Shown here: positions 46,501-57,509 of the stretch, one piece after another
Layout of the letters: each line of letters starts with the position of its first letter
Numbering within the stretch: the stretch's first letter is position 1
Assembly (NCBI RefSeq): GCF_026745355.1
Contig: NC_079203.1
Coordinates: forward strand, 36,353,246-36,417,245
Source: Beta vulgaris subsp. vulgaris
Lineage: Eukaryota > Streptophyta > Magnoliopsida > Caryophyllales > Amaranthaceae
Reading direction: 5' to 3'
DNA: 64,000 bases
The notes under the pieces: generated by a model
Seen by the model: the letters and a program-made list of their open reading frames with translations, nothing else
The model's database searches: none
What the model was told of the DNA's origin: nothing
Translations under genes and position numbers: made by a program

Positions 46501-49049
46501 TCTAGTCCAGACTCATTATAGCCATTATCTCAGATGAATGCTTTTCTTCCTTAATAGCCAAACACTTTCTCTTCTTGCTAGGCAAAAGCATGGACGGATT
46601 GCTTTCAGGAAGAGGCGACTCCTGAACCTTCTCAATTTCCTCCTTAAGCTCACCAATCTGGCCTTTAACTTTTTTGGCCGAATCATCTCCTTGTGCCCTT
46701 GGACACTCTGCTTTTTCCTTCCAAGATGATGGTTTGAGTGTGGTGAGATAGCATTCTCTGGCAGCTTGCTGGTCTCCATAAAGAGATCCAATCTTCCCAC
46801 CATCACATTCAAACTTCATCAGCATTAAAGGGGTCACAATGACGGCCTTGATGTGATTTAAGGTAGGTCGCCCGAGAATGACTTATAAGCTGTCAAGTCT
46901 CGTACTACCAAAATTTCACAAAAAGCGTCCTGGCCGCATCTTTTTCTCCAACTCTGACGGGCAAGGTGACGGTTCCCATAGGGTGTATGACCGCCGCCAA
47001 AACAATTATAGGATGATTGACCGGCATCAAATCGTTTTTGTCAAACTTTAAACGAGACAAACAATCAGCACTGATGATGTCAGTTGAGCTTCCAGTATCA
47101 ATCAAAATTCGCCTAACCCTTAGATTGGCAATCTTCATTTCCACAACCAGCGGATCATCATGAGGCGTCCTAATATTCCCGGTCCAACTCGCTGACCACT
47201 ATTTTTGGAAAAGGATCAGACTCGGCCTGGTTGGTGAGCATAACCTGGCTGAGTTCCCTCAAATGTTTTTGTGGCCGCGATTTGTCGGACCTCCAGCTGC
47301 AAATCCTCCTGAGATGACCATCACCATCATCATCCGTGCTATCTCCGTCCATCTTTCTTCCTTGACGGTTATCCCTTTTCTGAAACTTCCTTCCTGACGA
47401 GGGTAGGTAATTGTTCATCTTTCCTTTTCGAGCCAACTCTTCTAGTGCTCGCTTCAAATGCTTGCATTCATTGGTTTCATGTCCACAATCTTTGTGAAAG
47501 TGACAATACTTGCTCTTGTCCCTGTTACGTAAGGCGTCTTCATCTCGGCGGCGCCTTTAGTTCATGCTGATCTTTTATTTCCATCAAAATGGAATATTGA
47601 TCTTTGTTGAACTCTATTGGTTCAACTGAGGCCGCCGGCTCTGACCGCCTACTTCTCTTGGACGAAGTGGTCATAGAAGTCATGGCCAAGTCTCAGCCTT
47701 CTTGGGCGGATTCTTTTTTGGCTGAACAGCTTCTTCACTTTCTTCACTTCTGGCTGTTTTGCTCAGCACAGACCTCTGTGGCATGAATGAATGCTTCAGC
47801 CTCCCTCAGTGCTTCCGTCAAAGTAGTGATTTTTCTTCTTCACCAAATCAAACTTAAAACTTCCTGGTCTTAGACCTCTGATGAAGGCGTCAAACGCCAC
47901 ACCCGCATTCAGATCTTGGATCTGCAACGTCCAGATTAAACCTCTTCACATAACTCTCAAGGCTTCCTTAGGACCTTGGATGACTTTACCAGGTGCATGC
48001 TTGTTTTCTGTTCTTGCCGATTAGCCACAAAGTGACTGGTGAAAGAATACTAAGTTCAGTAAAATTATTCACTGAATTAGGCGGCAAGTTGTTAACCATT
48101 TTTGCGCTACTCCTTTCAAAGTAGCTGGGAAATTCTTACACCAAGTAGCATCGTCCACCCCTTGGACATACATCTGATGCTTGTAAGCTGATAGGTGATC
48201 GTCCGGATCAGTAGTTCCGTCAAAAGGATCAATGGTGGGAGCTTAACCTTTGGGAAAGGAGGGGACTCCATGATCCTGACCGAGAAAGGAGTGGCCAATT
48301 GATCTGGAGTGCCGCCACCTGCCCCTCAATGGGTATGTGCTCCTGACGGTACTCTTTAAAACCGGATTAGATGAGGTGTTAGCTAAGGCTTGACGCCTGT
48401 ACACCATAGGCTGCAAAACTGTCTTCTCTTGCCTGGGCTGGAAAGCGGATGGACCACGGCTTCGCACCACTGTTCTGGACGGGAGCCTTAAGGACGGATC
48501 CTTCATATATGGCGTGGAGCCAGAGTGAACGCTGCTGCTGCCGCCTCTTGGCCTCCAAGTACTCCCGGCATCAGTCTCCATCATGTGACCAGTAGGAGGG
48601 ATATTATCTGCTGGACGGACCACCAGCTTCCAGTCCATCTTCCTCCTAGAATCACTGACTGCCGGCTGCTTTCCTTTGGAAGGCGGCTTAGTCAATTCTG
48701 GCCGAGGTGGCCGACTAGGTCCTGGACGACCCTCTTGGGATCGCCCTTTAAGTGGCGCAGCTGCCTCTTCTCTCGGACTCATCTGAAAAAATAGCATGTT
48801 GTTCTTAATCTGCTCTTCCATAACAGCGGCCATCCTGGCCTGGAAGTCATTTAACACATTTTCCAAATGACCAGCAGTCACTGGACGGTCAAGATTTTCT
48901 TGGATGACTGGAGTTACAGTCCTACCCTCGAGGTGAACGGGCATGGCCCTGATCCCTGCCTCGAGGTGGCCTCTCGTCATCAACGGTATCATCCACCTGA
49001 ACTCTAAAACTTCTGTTCCTTGCCACATTCGAAGAGTGACAGTCGTCAT
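43507..49049 (-). pseudogene. Tat-type gypsy gag-pol, frameshifted
   Basis: Reading leftwards from 49049, gag has a Pro/Arg-rich N-terminus, then capsid-like sequence (PPNSVNNFTEL) and a CCHC knuckle, CHFHKDCGHETNEC (about 47464-47507). The aspartic protease has LIDTGSSTDIIS (about 47100). RT covers about 46190-45633 with YTDLNKACPKDSFPLPKID, LRMPFGLRNAPATFQ and the catalytic YIDDM (about 45830). RNase H covers about 45600-45020 (PVYFVSHVLKDAENRYST). A second, archaeal-type RNase H begins at about 44990 (TLMVDGSSTANGCGAGIIF). The integrase zinc finger (HIGGRALAERALRTGYFWP, CDSCQ) and the core end (TGETPFMMVYGSEAVLPIE) lie at 44460-43507. At least eight frame changes separate these blocks. Confidence 0.92.
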
Positions 49050-49054
49050 TGTTG

Positions 49055-49078
49055 CGTCTCCCCACAGACGGCGCCAAA
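49055..49078 (-). other. Primer-binding site of the gypsy element
   Basis: On the minus strand, TTTGGCGCCGTCTGTGGGG follows the 5' LTR directly. The TGGCGCCG core matches the 3' end of plant tRNA-Asp type primers used by many gypsy elements. Confidence 0.7.
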
Positions 49079-49704
49079 TGTTATGATAGTTAAAACTAGC
49101 AATTATATCACAACTCCCAAAGATGGGTTCTAAGAACTGGAGACTTGTGCAACAATGATTGGTTCAATCCCGAAGCAAACTCCTGACCAGCAACCTGCAA
49201 AAAAGGGACCCACCCTGGAGGTTTGGGTGGTATTTCCCCCTCCGATGCTTAAGTCAGATATCAGGGATGTAAAGGAACTTTTAGAGAGAGAAATTAGAGA
49301 GAGAGAGAGAAGAATTTATGACAGAGTAACAGTACTATCCTCTGAAAAAAGTACCTTTCACCCTGAAATCAAGGACTATTTATACTGTTTGAAATGACTG
49401 CTGTGCCTTGATGTCACCCTAATTTGGGAGCATCTGATTGGCTAATCAAAGTTTTGGGACACGTGGCAGCTGTTAATGGTCAGTACACCTCACTTTCATA
49501 TAAAGGTGTAAATCAGACTTACTGGGCCTAAGTACATTTTTGGGGAGAAGAAGGTCTTTTTAGTACGTTTTCAGAGAAACGTACTTTTAGGCCTGTCACC
49601 TTCAGGCCCTTTTGTACTTTTATTCCCCTGCATATATGCCACATGTAGGGCTCAGATGAGGCCACGTGTCAGTACCAGAGCCGTTTATTTTTTAGGCTAC
49701 AACA
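49079..49704 (-). repeat. 5' LTR of the gypsy element
   Basis: This 626-bp LTR matches 38055-38686. The differences noticed are near-terminal (TGATAGTTAAAAC against TGTAGTGCAAAAC), single-base losses (ATTATATC, TTCAATCCC, TTAATGG), and GGGGAGAAG against GGGGCCAGAAG. Confidence 0.95.
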
Positions 49705-50273
49705 CCAGTATTTGTTGGATGCAATGGAATCCAACTATCCAAAATTTTCATAATTCAAACCAGAAGCATTCCTCAAGTTGGGATTATAAACTCTCAAAAG
49801 AAAATTTTGAGTTTTAAGAGAAAGAATTGTTTTCTCTCTGAAATTCCCCAAATAACTTCTTCTTCTTCTTCGGTTCAGATTTCGCTCCATTTTGTTGATG
49901 GTATTAAAGAATTCTTTTTTCTTCCCTTCAAGTTTAAAGTGGGTTTCTTAGCCAGGGCTTTAAGGGTTTTGGGTTTCTCGACGGTGGTTGTCGGGATTCG
50001 GTCCTTTTCTGCGTTGTTGCTGCTCATCTATGGTGCTCGAGTGGGTGCTGGTGTTTTTTGCTCAAAGATTTCGGGTTTTGGTGAGTAGATCACTGTATTG
50101 TGACTTCCTTGTTTTTTCAGAACCCAAACTTCCTTTTTGGGTCAAAGTGAGTGGGAAGTTGCAGTTATTGTCTCCTTGCTCTCTTACAATGGAAGCTTGA
50201 ATTAGCTGCTACGGTATGGCATTACTTAGTCCATTGCTCTCGTATAAGCAATTATTTGTTTTATGCTATAATT

Positions 50274-52412
50274 ATGTTATTCAATAACAGTAGAAACTTG
50301 TTCAAGACTTATCAATTGTTAGGAAAAATATGCAAAAATTCATTATGCCTGCATTGCAAGAACTTGTTATTTTCTAAAAACTCCGATTTAGGCTACCGAA
50401 GCTATTGGATTGGAATTTTTCACTCCATTCTAGGCCCTAGAAGCTATTGGAATGGAGAAAATTGGTTCTGTCATTATGTGCCAAAAGAGGGCCTTGACTA
50501 TTTTGTTCATCAGAAAGCTATGAAAGAAAAATGCAATGTCTTTTTGCAAGCTATTAGTTATATTTCGATGGATATATATAGATTGGTTGCCATTCAATAT
50601 GTAATGCTATCATTTAAGATCTTATGGATGTTGGTTAATGTCAGAGATCTCAAGATTAGAAGCTTGTGTAAGAACTTTCGTTTGTTTAAAAAAATATATA
50701 GGATAGACTTTCATCTAGTTCTGTCAGAACTGTGGTTGCTTAATCTCAGCTTGTTTGATATAGATAATCACTCGCTGGCTCAAAATATTATGTGGCAAAT
50801 TTCCATCTTCAGTAAACTTGTCAATTTAAAGGCCATATTCATGTTCTGCCTATTGTTTGTTATTATAGAATTTCTCAATATGTTGATTATCCGTAATCTG
50901 AAGGGTTGGTGCAGCATTGGTTGTAATTTTATTTGTCAATTCCTATCCACAAAAAGCTCTTTTAAGGGTGGTAGTACCTATTTGGGTGTGACGCCCATTG
51001 GCGGTTGGGCTCATGGGCAGCAAAATATGTCTGCCTTTTTTGCTCTGCTTATCATCTACCTAGTTAAACAAGTTTTATCTTGTTGCTTAATTTATTTGAA
51101 GTTTGTAGACTTCATTAGCATTTCATCCTATAACTTAGTAACTGAAAGTGTTGGTGCTATTATTTATGATATCCTCCTATTTCATATGACTCAGTGGAAA
51201 CTGTCAATTTTGGCCTTGATGCAGATCCTGCTTTCAGAAACCCTCTCTGATTATAGTCAAAGAAAGTCTGAATTATCTTTGTATGAAAATAGATGGTTTA
51301 AAGGTTATGATCCTTTTTTCTTTTGGATGATAAGGTGGATGAGTTCCAATTCTAGACATCTAGCTTATCTGATGTTGCCTTTTAGAATTTCGGTTATGTC
51401 TTATGACCTTTTAATCTCGTGGTTGATCAGGTGGATATTTTCCACTTCTAGATTTCGAGCTAAGATGAGGTTGCAAATTATAGCTCTATTGCATCTATTA
51501 AACAAGGCTTTCCGGTATCTTCTTATTTTAGTTAGTGGGAAGATACTTCTCTTTATATTCCTCTTGTTCTCATTCTATAAGTTTCTCTCTTCCATTTCAA
51601 AGGAATGGTGTTGTTCATATCTGACCTTTTCAGTTATAATCCATTTATTCAATACTTTTAGATTGGTAATCAAGCTTTTTTGGTATAATACAATGTTGCT
51701 TTTGTTTATTTCTTTCAAGAATTTCTTTTTTTACTCCATTCTAGGCCCCAAAAACTATTGGAATGGAGTAGATTGTTCTGCTTTTCCTTTGCATATAGAA
51801 GGTTGTGGCTATTGCTTTTGCCAAATCTCTGTCAAGAAAAATGTCATTGAGCATGTGATTATTGTTATTAAATTGGCATTATATGTATTTCAGTTGTGTG
51901 ATTATTATTATTGCTCTATCTCTCATAATTTTATGTGGACGTTTATGAAGTTGGGCAAGTTTGTTATACGAAATCTTAATTTTAGGCTCTGTCATTCCTA
52001 TTCGGGAATGAGAATTCTAATTGATAAGAATTGTTGGCCTGATTTAGTCTTTAGCATCTTCTCGTATGATCTAATATTGCAATTTTCAGTAATGCTTGCA
52101 AAGAAAGCCTCCTTTTTAAGGTCACTTGCTATTGCAAATGCGAGATTGAATCAGTTGGCCTCTTTCCATCTTTGGGCTTTTAAAGTTGCTGTCTTGTACA
52201 TCAAATTAGCAAAATCAAATTTTTTTTGTAATGGTGCTCATCTAGTTCTTGTCACTGCATTGTCGATGGTTTTCAATGTCAGAGATCTGGCCAATCTGAA
52301 TTTTTGCTCATGTAGTGTTTGTGCGGAGAAAATAATTGTTACCAAGTCGGTCGAGGGACAAGACTTAGTAAGTCTTGCCTTCCAAAAGTATATGTTTAAT
52401 GATTATAAGTAG
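50274..52412 (+). CDS. Long hydrophobic ORF in the LINE ORF1 position, unrecognised
   Basis: The stop-free frame spans 50151-52412, with the first ATG at 50274 (712 codons). I recognise no domain: there is no zinc knuckle, RRM or DUF4283-like pattern such as plant LINE ORF1 proteins have. The product is rich in F, L, I, S, Y, W and C and poor in P, G and A. It contains several stretches that would score as membrane segments (KAIFMFCLLFVIIEFLNML, NMSAFFALLIIYLV, ILLFIFLLFSFYKFL). A motif SILGPRSYWNG near residue 60 returns as SILGPKNYWNG near residue 495. The stop overlaps the ORF2 start (ATG 52399) by 14 nt in another frame, as in bicistronic LINEs. No other frame of note exists here on either strand. 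The length alone argues for selection on the frame. Its function is unknown. Confidence 0.6.
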   Translation: MLFNNSRNLFKTYQLLGKICKNSLCLHCKNLLFSKNSDLGYRSYWIGIFHSILGPRSYWNGENWFCHYVPKEGLDYFVHQKAMKEKCNVFLQAISYISMDIYRLVAIQYVMLSFKILWMLVNVRDLKIRSLCKNFRLFKKIYRIDFHLVLSELWLLNLSLFDIDNHSLAQNIMWQISIFSKLVNLKAIFMFCLLFVIIEFLNMLIIRNLKGWCSIGCNFICQFLSTKSSFKGGSTYLGVTPIGGWAHGQQNMSAFFALLIIYLVKQVLSCCLIYLKFVDFISISSYNLVTESVGAIIYDILLFHMTQWKLSILALMQILLSETLSDYSQRKSELSLYENRWFKGYDPFFFWMIRWMSSNSRHLAYLMLPFRISVMSYDLLISWLIRWIFSTSRFRAKMRLQIIALLHLLNKAFRYLLILVSGKILLFIFLLFSFYKFLSSISKEWCCSYLTFSVIIHLFNTFRLVIKLFWYNTMLLLFISFKNFFFYSILGPKNYWNGVDCSAFPLHIEGCGYCFCQISVKKNVIEHVIIVIKLALYVFQLCDYYYCSISHNFMWTFMKLGKFVIRNLNFRLCHSYSGMRILIDKNCWPDLVFSIFSYDLILQFSVMLAKKASFLRSLAIANARLNQLASFHLWAFKVAVLYIKLAKSNFFCNGAHLVLVTALSMVFNVRDLANLNFCSCSVCAEKIIVTKSVEGQDLVSLAFQKYMFNDYK

Positions 52413-55400
52413 TTGGAATATAAGAGGTTCGATGAGGCATTTAGCTATGGAAGAAGTAAAAGTTTTTTGTAAATCCAAGAAAGTTCAAATTATGATGCTA
52501 TGTGAGACTAAAGTGCCAACTCCTCCTTCTGAGGGATGTGTTAGGTATTGTGGCTTCACTCATTTTGACTTCCTTCCGTCAATGGGGTTAGCAGGGGGAA
52601 TGTGGATCATGTGGAAGAATGATAATTGTAATCCGTTTGTTTCTCTCCATTAGTAAATCTTCTCGTTTTTGGGCTTGTAAAATTGAGCTATTAGCCATTA
52701 ATTTTAGCTTTATTCTATTTTCATCTATGCTCCTCCAATTATAATTTGAAGTATGAATTTTGGGATGAATAATTGATTTTATTAGAAGGCTCGAAAGCCT
52801 TTCATTATAGTAGGGGATTTCAATGAGTTAAGTTCTCATTTAGATAAACTAGGTGGGGCTGAATTTAGATTTTCCAGATTAGCTATTATGAATTATTTTT
52901 ACTCTGCTATCGACTGCATAGAACTCCCTTTTGAAGGGAACCCGTATACTTGGCAAAAAAAAGAAGTGGTCCAAATAATATTTTGGAAAGGTTAGATAAG
53001 GGGGTTGCGAGTATAAGTTGGTTAAATGCTTTCCCAAATGCAAAAATTATTCATCATCTTTTTTCTTCTTCAGATCACTGTCCTATATCCTTGGAAATCA
53101 AAACCCATAGTAATCTAAAAGCTCCCCTTTTAAATTTGATAAAGTATGGACAACTCGAAAGGATTTTGATGTTTTAATCAAGAAAACTTGGTGTCAAAGG
53201 TTTCAAGGTTCGAATATGTATTGCTTAACAAAAAAGTGCAAACTTTTAAAGGAGAAACCTAAAACTTGGGTCACTACCAGATTTGCAATATATCTAGACA
53301 ACTAAGTAGTGTTGAAGGAAAGTTGGGTAGAATTCAAAATCAACTTATTGAACAAAATGATTGCCCTCATTAATTAGACAACAAAACTTGTTGTTAGCTA
53401 AGCAAACAAAATTGTTAGACTTTCAAGACTCCTATTGGAAAATCAAAGCTAAGTCTAATAATTTAAAATTAGGGGATGCAAACACAAAGTATTATCATGC
53501 ATGTGCCTCGATTAGACGAAATCGTAATTTAATTACTGTTATTAAAGATCCGTCAGACCGTTTAGTTACTCAACCAAAATTAGTAGAAGAATGTTTTACT
53601 AATGCGTTTAAGAAGAGATTTTCTAAGAATATGGATTGTTATTTTGATTATGACTCCGATCTTTCTTTATTAGAGTGTATAATTTCTGAAAATGATAACA
53701 TAGACCTATGCGCTGATATATCGATAGACGAAGTCAAATCTGCTCTATTTGATCTAGCACCGGACAAATCTCCGGATCCAGATGGGTTTACTCCTTTCTT
53801 CTATCAAAAGTATTGGACTCTTGTGGGAAACTCAGTGTATAGGGCTATTAAAGCTTTTTTTCACTCAGGAAAATCTTAAAAGAAATTAATCATACTTTTA
53901 TAACTCTTATCCCTAAAATAGAAGCTCCATCTAACCCAAATCATTTTCGACCTATAAGTCTTTGCTCAACTATTTATAAAATTATTTCAAAAATTATGGC
54001 GAATAGATTGAAAGTCGTGTTGGGTCGGATTATTCATCCTTTACAAGGGGCTTTTGTCCCTGAAAGACAAATTCAAGAATATATTTTATTAGCTCATGAA
54101 GTGTTCCATTCTTTTAAGAATAAAAAAGGAAGAGAAGGGTGGTTAGCTATTAAATTAGATATGGAAAAAGCTTATGATAGACTAGAATGGAGCTTTATCT
54201 TTGCAACATTTAAAAAATTGGGTTTTTGTGAGAAATGGATTAATTGGCTCCATCAATGCATTACAACTGTGTCATTTTCCGTTCTGGTAAATGGTAAATG
54301 GTATTCCTGGAGATATGTTCTTCCCCTCTAGAGGTATTCGTCAAGGAGATCCTCTTTCCCCGTATATTTTTATTCTATGTGCAGAAATTTTAGCTCGCCA
54401 ATTGTTTCAAGCTAGTGCTATATGGGGTCACTCTTGGTCATTCTAGAATTAACATTCCTTTTTTAACTTTTGCCGATGATACAATGATTTTTGCAAAAGC
54501 TAAAGTAGAAAGTTGTCATGCTATAAAATCTATTCTTAACAAGTACTGCTCAATGTCAGGCCAACTTGTCAATTTTCATAAGTCTGCTTTTCAATGTACT
54601 ACAAATACCCCAGCAGAATTATTAAGTATTTTGCAGACTATTCTCCAGATGGATAATTCTCTATCACTAGGTAACTATTTGGGTTGCCCAATCATTAGTA
54701 ACAAGGTTACAAATACAACTTTTAGTTCTATTCAAGAAAAAGTCTCCTCTCAGCTTACCAAGTGGAGAGCCAATTCTCTATCTCAAGCAGGTAGAGCTAT
54801 TTTAATCCAGTCAAATCTGGCTTCTAAAGCTAGCTTCCAAATGCAAAGTTTTATTCTCCCTCCTTCTATCCTCTCTTCTTTAGATAAAAATTATAGGAAT
54901 TTTCTTTGGAATAAAGATCAGAACTCTAAAGCTCCTAACTTGATAGGGTGGGATAAGATTTGTACACCAAAAAAATTTGGAGGATTGGGGTTGAGAAAAG
55001 CTAAAATTAATAACTTAGCTCTTCAGTTAAAACTTCTTTGGAAAATACTTAGGATGCCTAACAATTTATGGGTCAAACTCGTTAAGCAGAAATATTTAAA
55101 ACAAGACACCTTATTCTCTTATAAAACTAAAGCTAATGTATCTTGGCAATGGCGTAAACTAATGACTCTTCGTACGCCTTTTAAGCAAGGTCTTAGATGG
55201 ATGGTGGGGAATGGGGAGTCTATCTCATTTTGGAATGACAATTGGGTGTTTAATTACCCTATTACAAAGAAGTACTCCCCTATTATTGGATCAGAGGAAT
55301 TGACGGTTAATTTCTTCATTACCAATGCTGCTCAATGGAATAAAGAACTTCTCTTAAACTATGTTCTGTTTAATGTAGTGGAAGATATTTTAAAAATCTT

Positions 55401-56480
55401 TATCCCTTATAATAAAATGGCAGATAGATTGTTTTGGGGCCTTACTGCAGATGGTGAATATTCGGTTAAGTCGGGTGTTGCTCTGCTTCAAGGGTATGGC
55501 TTAGATCCGCCTACTCAGGCTAGCTTTGCATGGATTTGGGGTTTGTCCATCCCCCCCAAGATTAAATTCTTTGTGTGAAAAATTTGTCATAATGGCCTCC
55601 CTACTAAAAAGAGGTTAGAAATGAGTCATATTTTCCTTCCTTTAGAGTGTGTTTTTTGTAACTACCACTCAGAAGATGACCATCACTTATTTCTTGACTG
55701 TCCTTTTGTTCATGATGTTTTAGAAATAGTTAATGTCAATGGGTTTTTCTCTCCCCTTCCTATTGATAATAGTGATCTTTCCTTTATTGAGTATTTGTGC
55801 AATCTTAAGTCTTGCTTGACTCTTAAGAACCTCAATTTCTATGCTATTGTGTGGTGGTTTATTTGGTATGCTAGAAATAGTATCACTTTTTGTCAGGAAA
55901 GCTTTTCTCCAGCCAAACTAGGGGCAATGATTAAAGCTTATATGCGTAACCTAGATTGTTCCTTGTTTAATTCTTCCAATTTAGATTATAGTCAGCATGT
56001 TGTTAAAGCGGCTAAAAAGCCTAGGCCTAATATTAGTTGGTCCCCCCCTCCTCTTGATTTTGTTAAACTTAATTTTGATGGTTCCAAATTACAGAATGGA
56101 AGTACAGCTTATGGCTTTATTATTAGAGATTCTGTGGGGAAGCTTTTGCTTAGTGGTGCTAACGCCATAGCTGATAATTATTCTATTTTAGTTGCCGAGG
56201 CCTAGGGTCTAAGAGAAGGTATAAGGGGAGCTCTATATCTGGGGGCTAATAATATTACAATTGAGGGTGATAATCTCTCGGTTATTCAAGCTATCAAAAG
56301 AATCTGGAAAATTCCTTGGTCTATTAATGCTCTCATTAATGATGCAGCTGATGATTTGAGAAAATTTGATAAGTATCATATTCAGCATGTTTTTAGAGAA
56401 TCTAATTTTGTTGCCGACTGGATGGCACATTATGGCTATTCCACTTCTAATCTTTGTTATTGGTTTGAATCTCCTGATAT
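52399..56480 (+). pseudogene. LINE ORF2: endonuclease, RT, zf-RVT, RNase H
   Basis: The apurinic-type endonuclease starts MIISSWNIRGSMRHLAMEE and has MMLCETKVPTPP. After shifts it ends with SSSDHCPISLEI (about 53066). RT follows from about 53390 with LGDANTKYYHACASIRRN, APDKSPDPDGFTPFFYQKYW, HFRPISLCSTIYKIISKIMA, AIKLDMEKAYDRLEW and the catalytic FADDTMIF (54466-54489). The zinc-binding RT region (FAWIWGLSIPPKIKFFV, then CVFCNYHSEDDHHLFLDCP) lies at 55520-55720. RNase H has VKLNFDGSKLQNGSTAYGF (about 56065) and HVFRESNFVADWMAHYG (about 56386). Breaks at about 52650, 53878, 54330, 55576 and 56203 inactivate it. Confidence 0.93.
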
Positions 56481-56507
56481 TGCTTTTTCCAACACTAGGG
56501 GAAAAAA

Positions 56508-56790
56508 GCAGAAGGGCTGCGCAAGTAGGGCTGCGCATTTTAAAAAAGCGCAGCCCTATTGTTGAAGGGCTGCGCCTTCTAAAAAAAGCGCAACCTTTTG
56601 TATGAAGGGCTGCGCTTTTTTAAAAAGCGCAGCCCTACTTACAGAAGGGCTGCGCTTTTAAAAAAGCGCAGCCATTCTGTAGGTGAAGGGCTGCGCGTTT
56701 TAAAAAAGCGCAGCCCTTCTGATTGTGAAGGGCTGCGCATTTTAAAAACGCGCACTGCGCTTTTTTGAAACTAGCGCAGCCCTACTATCA
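56508..56790. repeat. Subterminal inverted repeats of the CACTA element
   Basis: About seven units of GAAGGGCTGCGCTTTT paired with AAAAAGCGCAGCCCT, each a small hairpin of about 35-45 bp, follow the CACTA end. Such arrays are the binding sites of the element-encoded DNA-binding protein in this superfamily. Confidence 0.92.
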
Positions 56791-56904
56791 ATTTTTTTAT
56801 TTTCGATATCTATGCATGCGCGCCTTACTTCATTTTCCCACTTTCTCTCTCTTCACTTCTTACTACCCCAAGTGCGATTTCCCATTCTCTCTCTTCACTT
56901 CTTC

Positions 56905-57110
56905 GAGTGTTGCACCACCACCACCACCACCACCACTTTGCTGCCCTAATTCGCGCACCACCACCCCCTTCGCGCACCACATTTCGCGCACCACCACCCC
57001 CTTCGCGCACCACATTTCGCGCACCACCACCCCCAATTCGCACACCACCTTACGCAACACCCCCTTTGCGCACCACCCCCTTGCGCACCCCACCTTTGCG
57101 CACCACACCT
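56905..57110. repeat. CGCACCACC-rich low-complexity stretch
   Basis: CACCACCACC and TTCGCGCACCACCACCCC repeat, ending with TTGCGCACCAC units. The frames on both strands are repeat products. It lies in the untranslated leader of the element. Confidence 0.85.
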
Positions 57111-57509
57111 CTTTCTTCTCTCTTTTATTTTCTTCTCTTCTCCACCATTTGAGTGGTTAATTAGGTATGGATTAATTTTGTTTTTAAGTTACTTTTTTTT
57201 GTTAATTGAATTAAATGGTTAATGTGCAATGTGGGTTTTGTCAATTGTAGGAAGAAGAGGCTAAGGAAGGCAAGTAAAGTTCCAAGTATCTCTTTTCTCT
57301 TCATTGCTCGTCGTTGGTGTTAAGAGGTAACTACTTTAACATGTAGACAAAGTTGATAATTTATTGAATGTATATGTATTTTTTATAATGTATATATAAT
57401 ATATTATTTGTTGATATGAGATTGTATGAAAACGCAATGTGATTTAGCTATATATATGAAAATATATAAGTAGTTGTTTGAATCATCATCATATATGCCT
57501 AGATACCCG

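Larger units (their letters stand above)
38055..49704 (-). mobile_element. Ty3/gypsy retrotransposon, Tat type, minus strand
   Basis: The element is 11,650 bp with near-identical LTRs and a perfect 5-bp duplication CCAGT (38050-38054 and 49705-49709). On the minus strand, a primer-binding site TGGCGCCGTCTGTGGGG lies next to the 5' LTR, followed by gag, protease, RT, RNase H, a second RNase H and integrase. An extra ORF lies antisense between integrase and the 3' LTR. A second RNase H and extra antisense ORFs are features described for the Tat lineage. Coding regions contain many frameshifts. The LTR differences I saw are mostly small indels. Confidence 0.95.
49780..56492 (+). mobile_element. 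L1-type LINE, 5' part to RNase H
   Basis: The order is a CT-rich leader (49780-50150), a long ORF in the ORF1 position, endonuclease, reverse transcriptase, zf-RVT and RNase H. The last domain is cut by the CACTA element at 56493, so the 3' end and tail lie outside the window. The gypsy element lies immediately upstream. The exact 5' end and target duplication of the LINE are not determined. Confidence 0.85.

Noticed and set aside
56508..56790. Resemblance to a CRISPR array (regular short palindromic units)
   Set aside because: The units are adjacent hairpins without unique spacers of constant length, they lie inside a CACTA end, and the genome is that of a plant.
56765..57160. Pro/His/Thr-rich frames in the CACTA leader
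   Set aside because: They derive from CGCACCACC repeats and occur on both strands.
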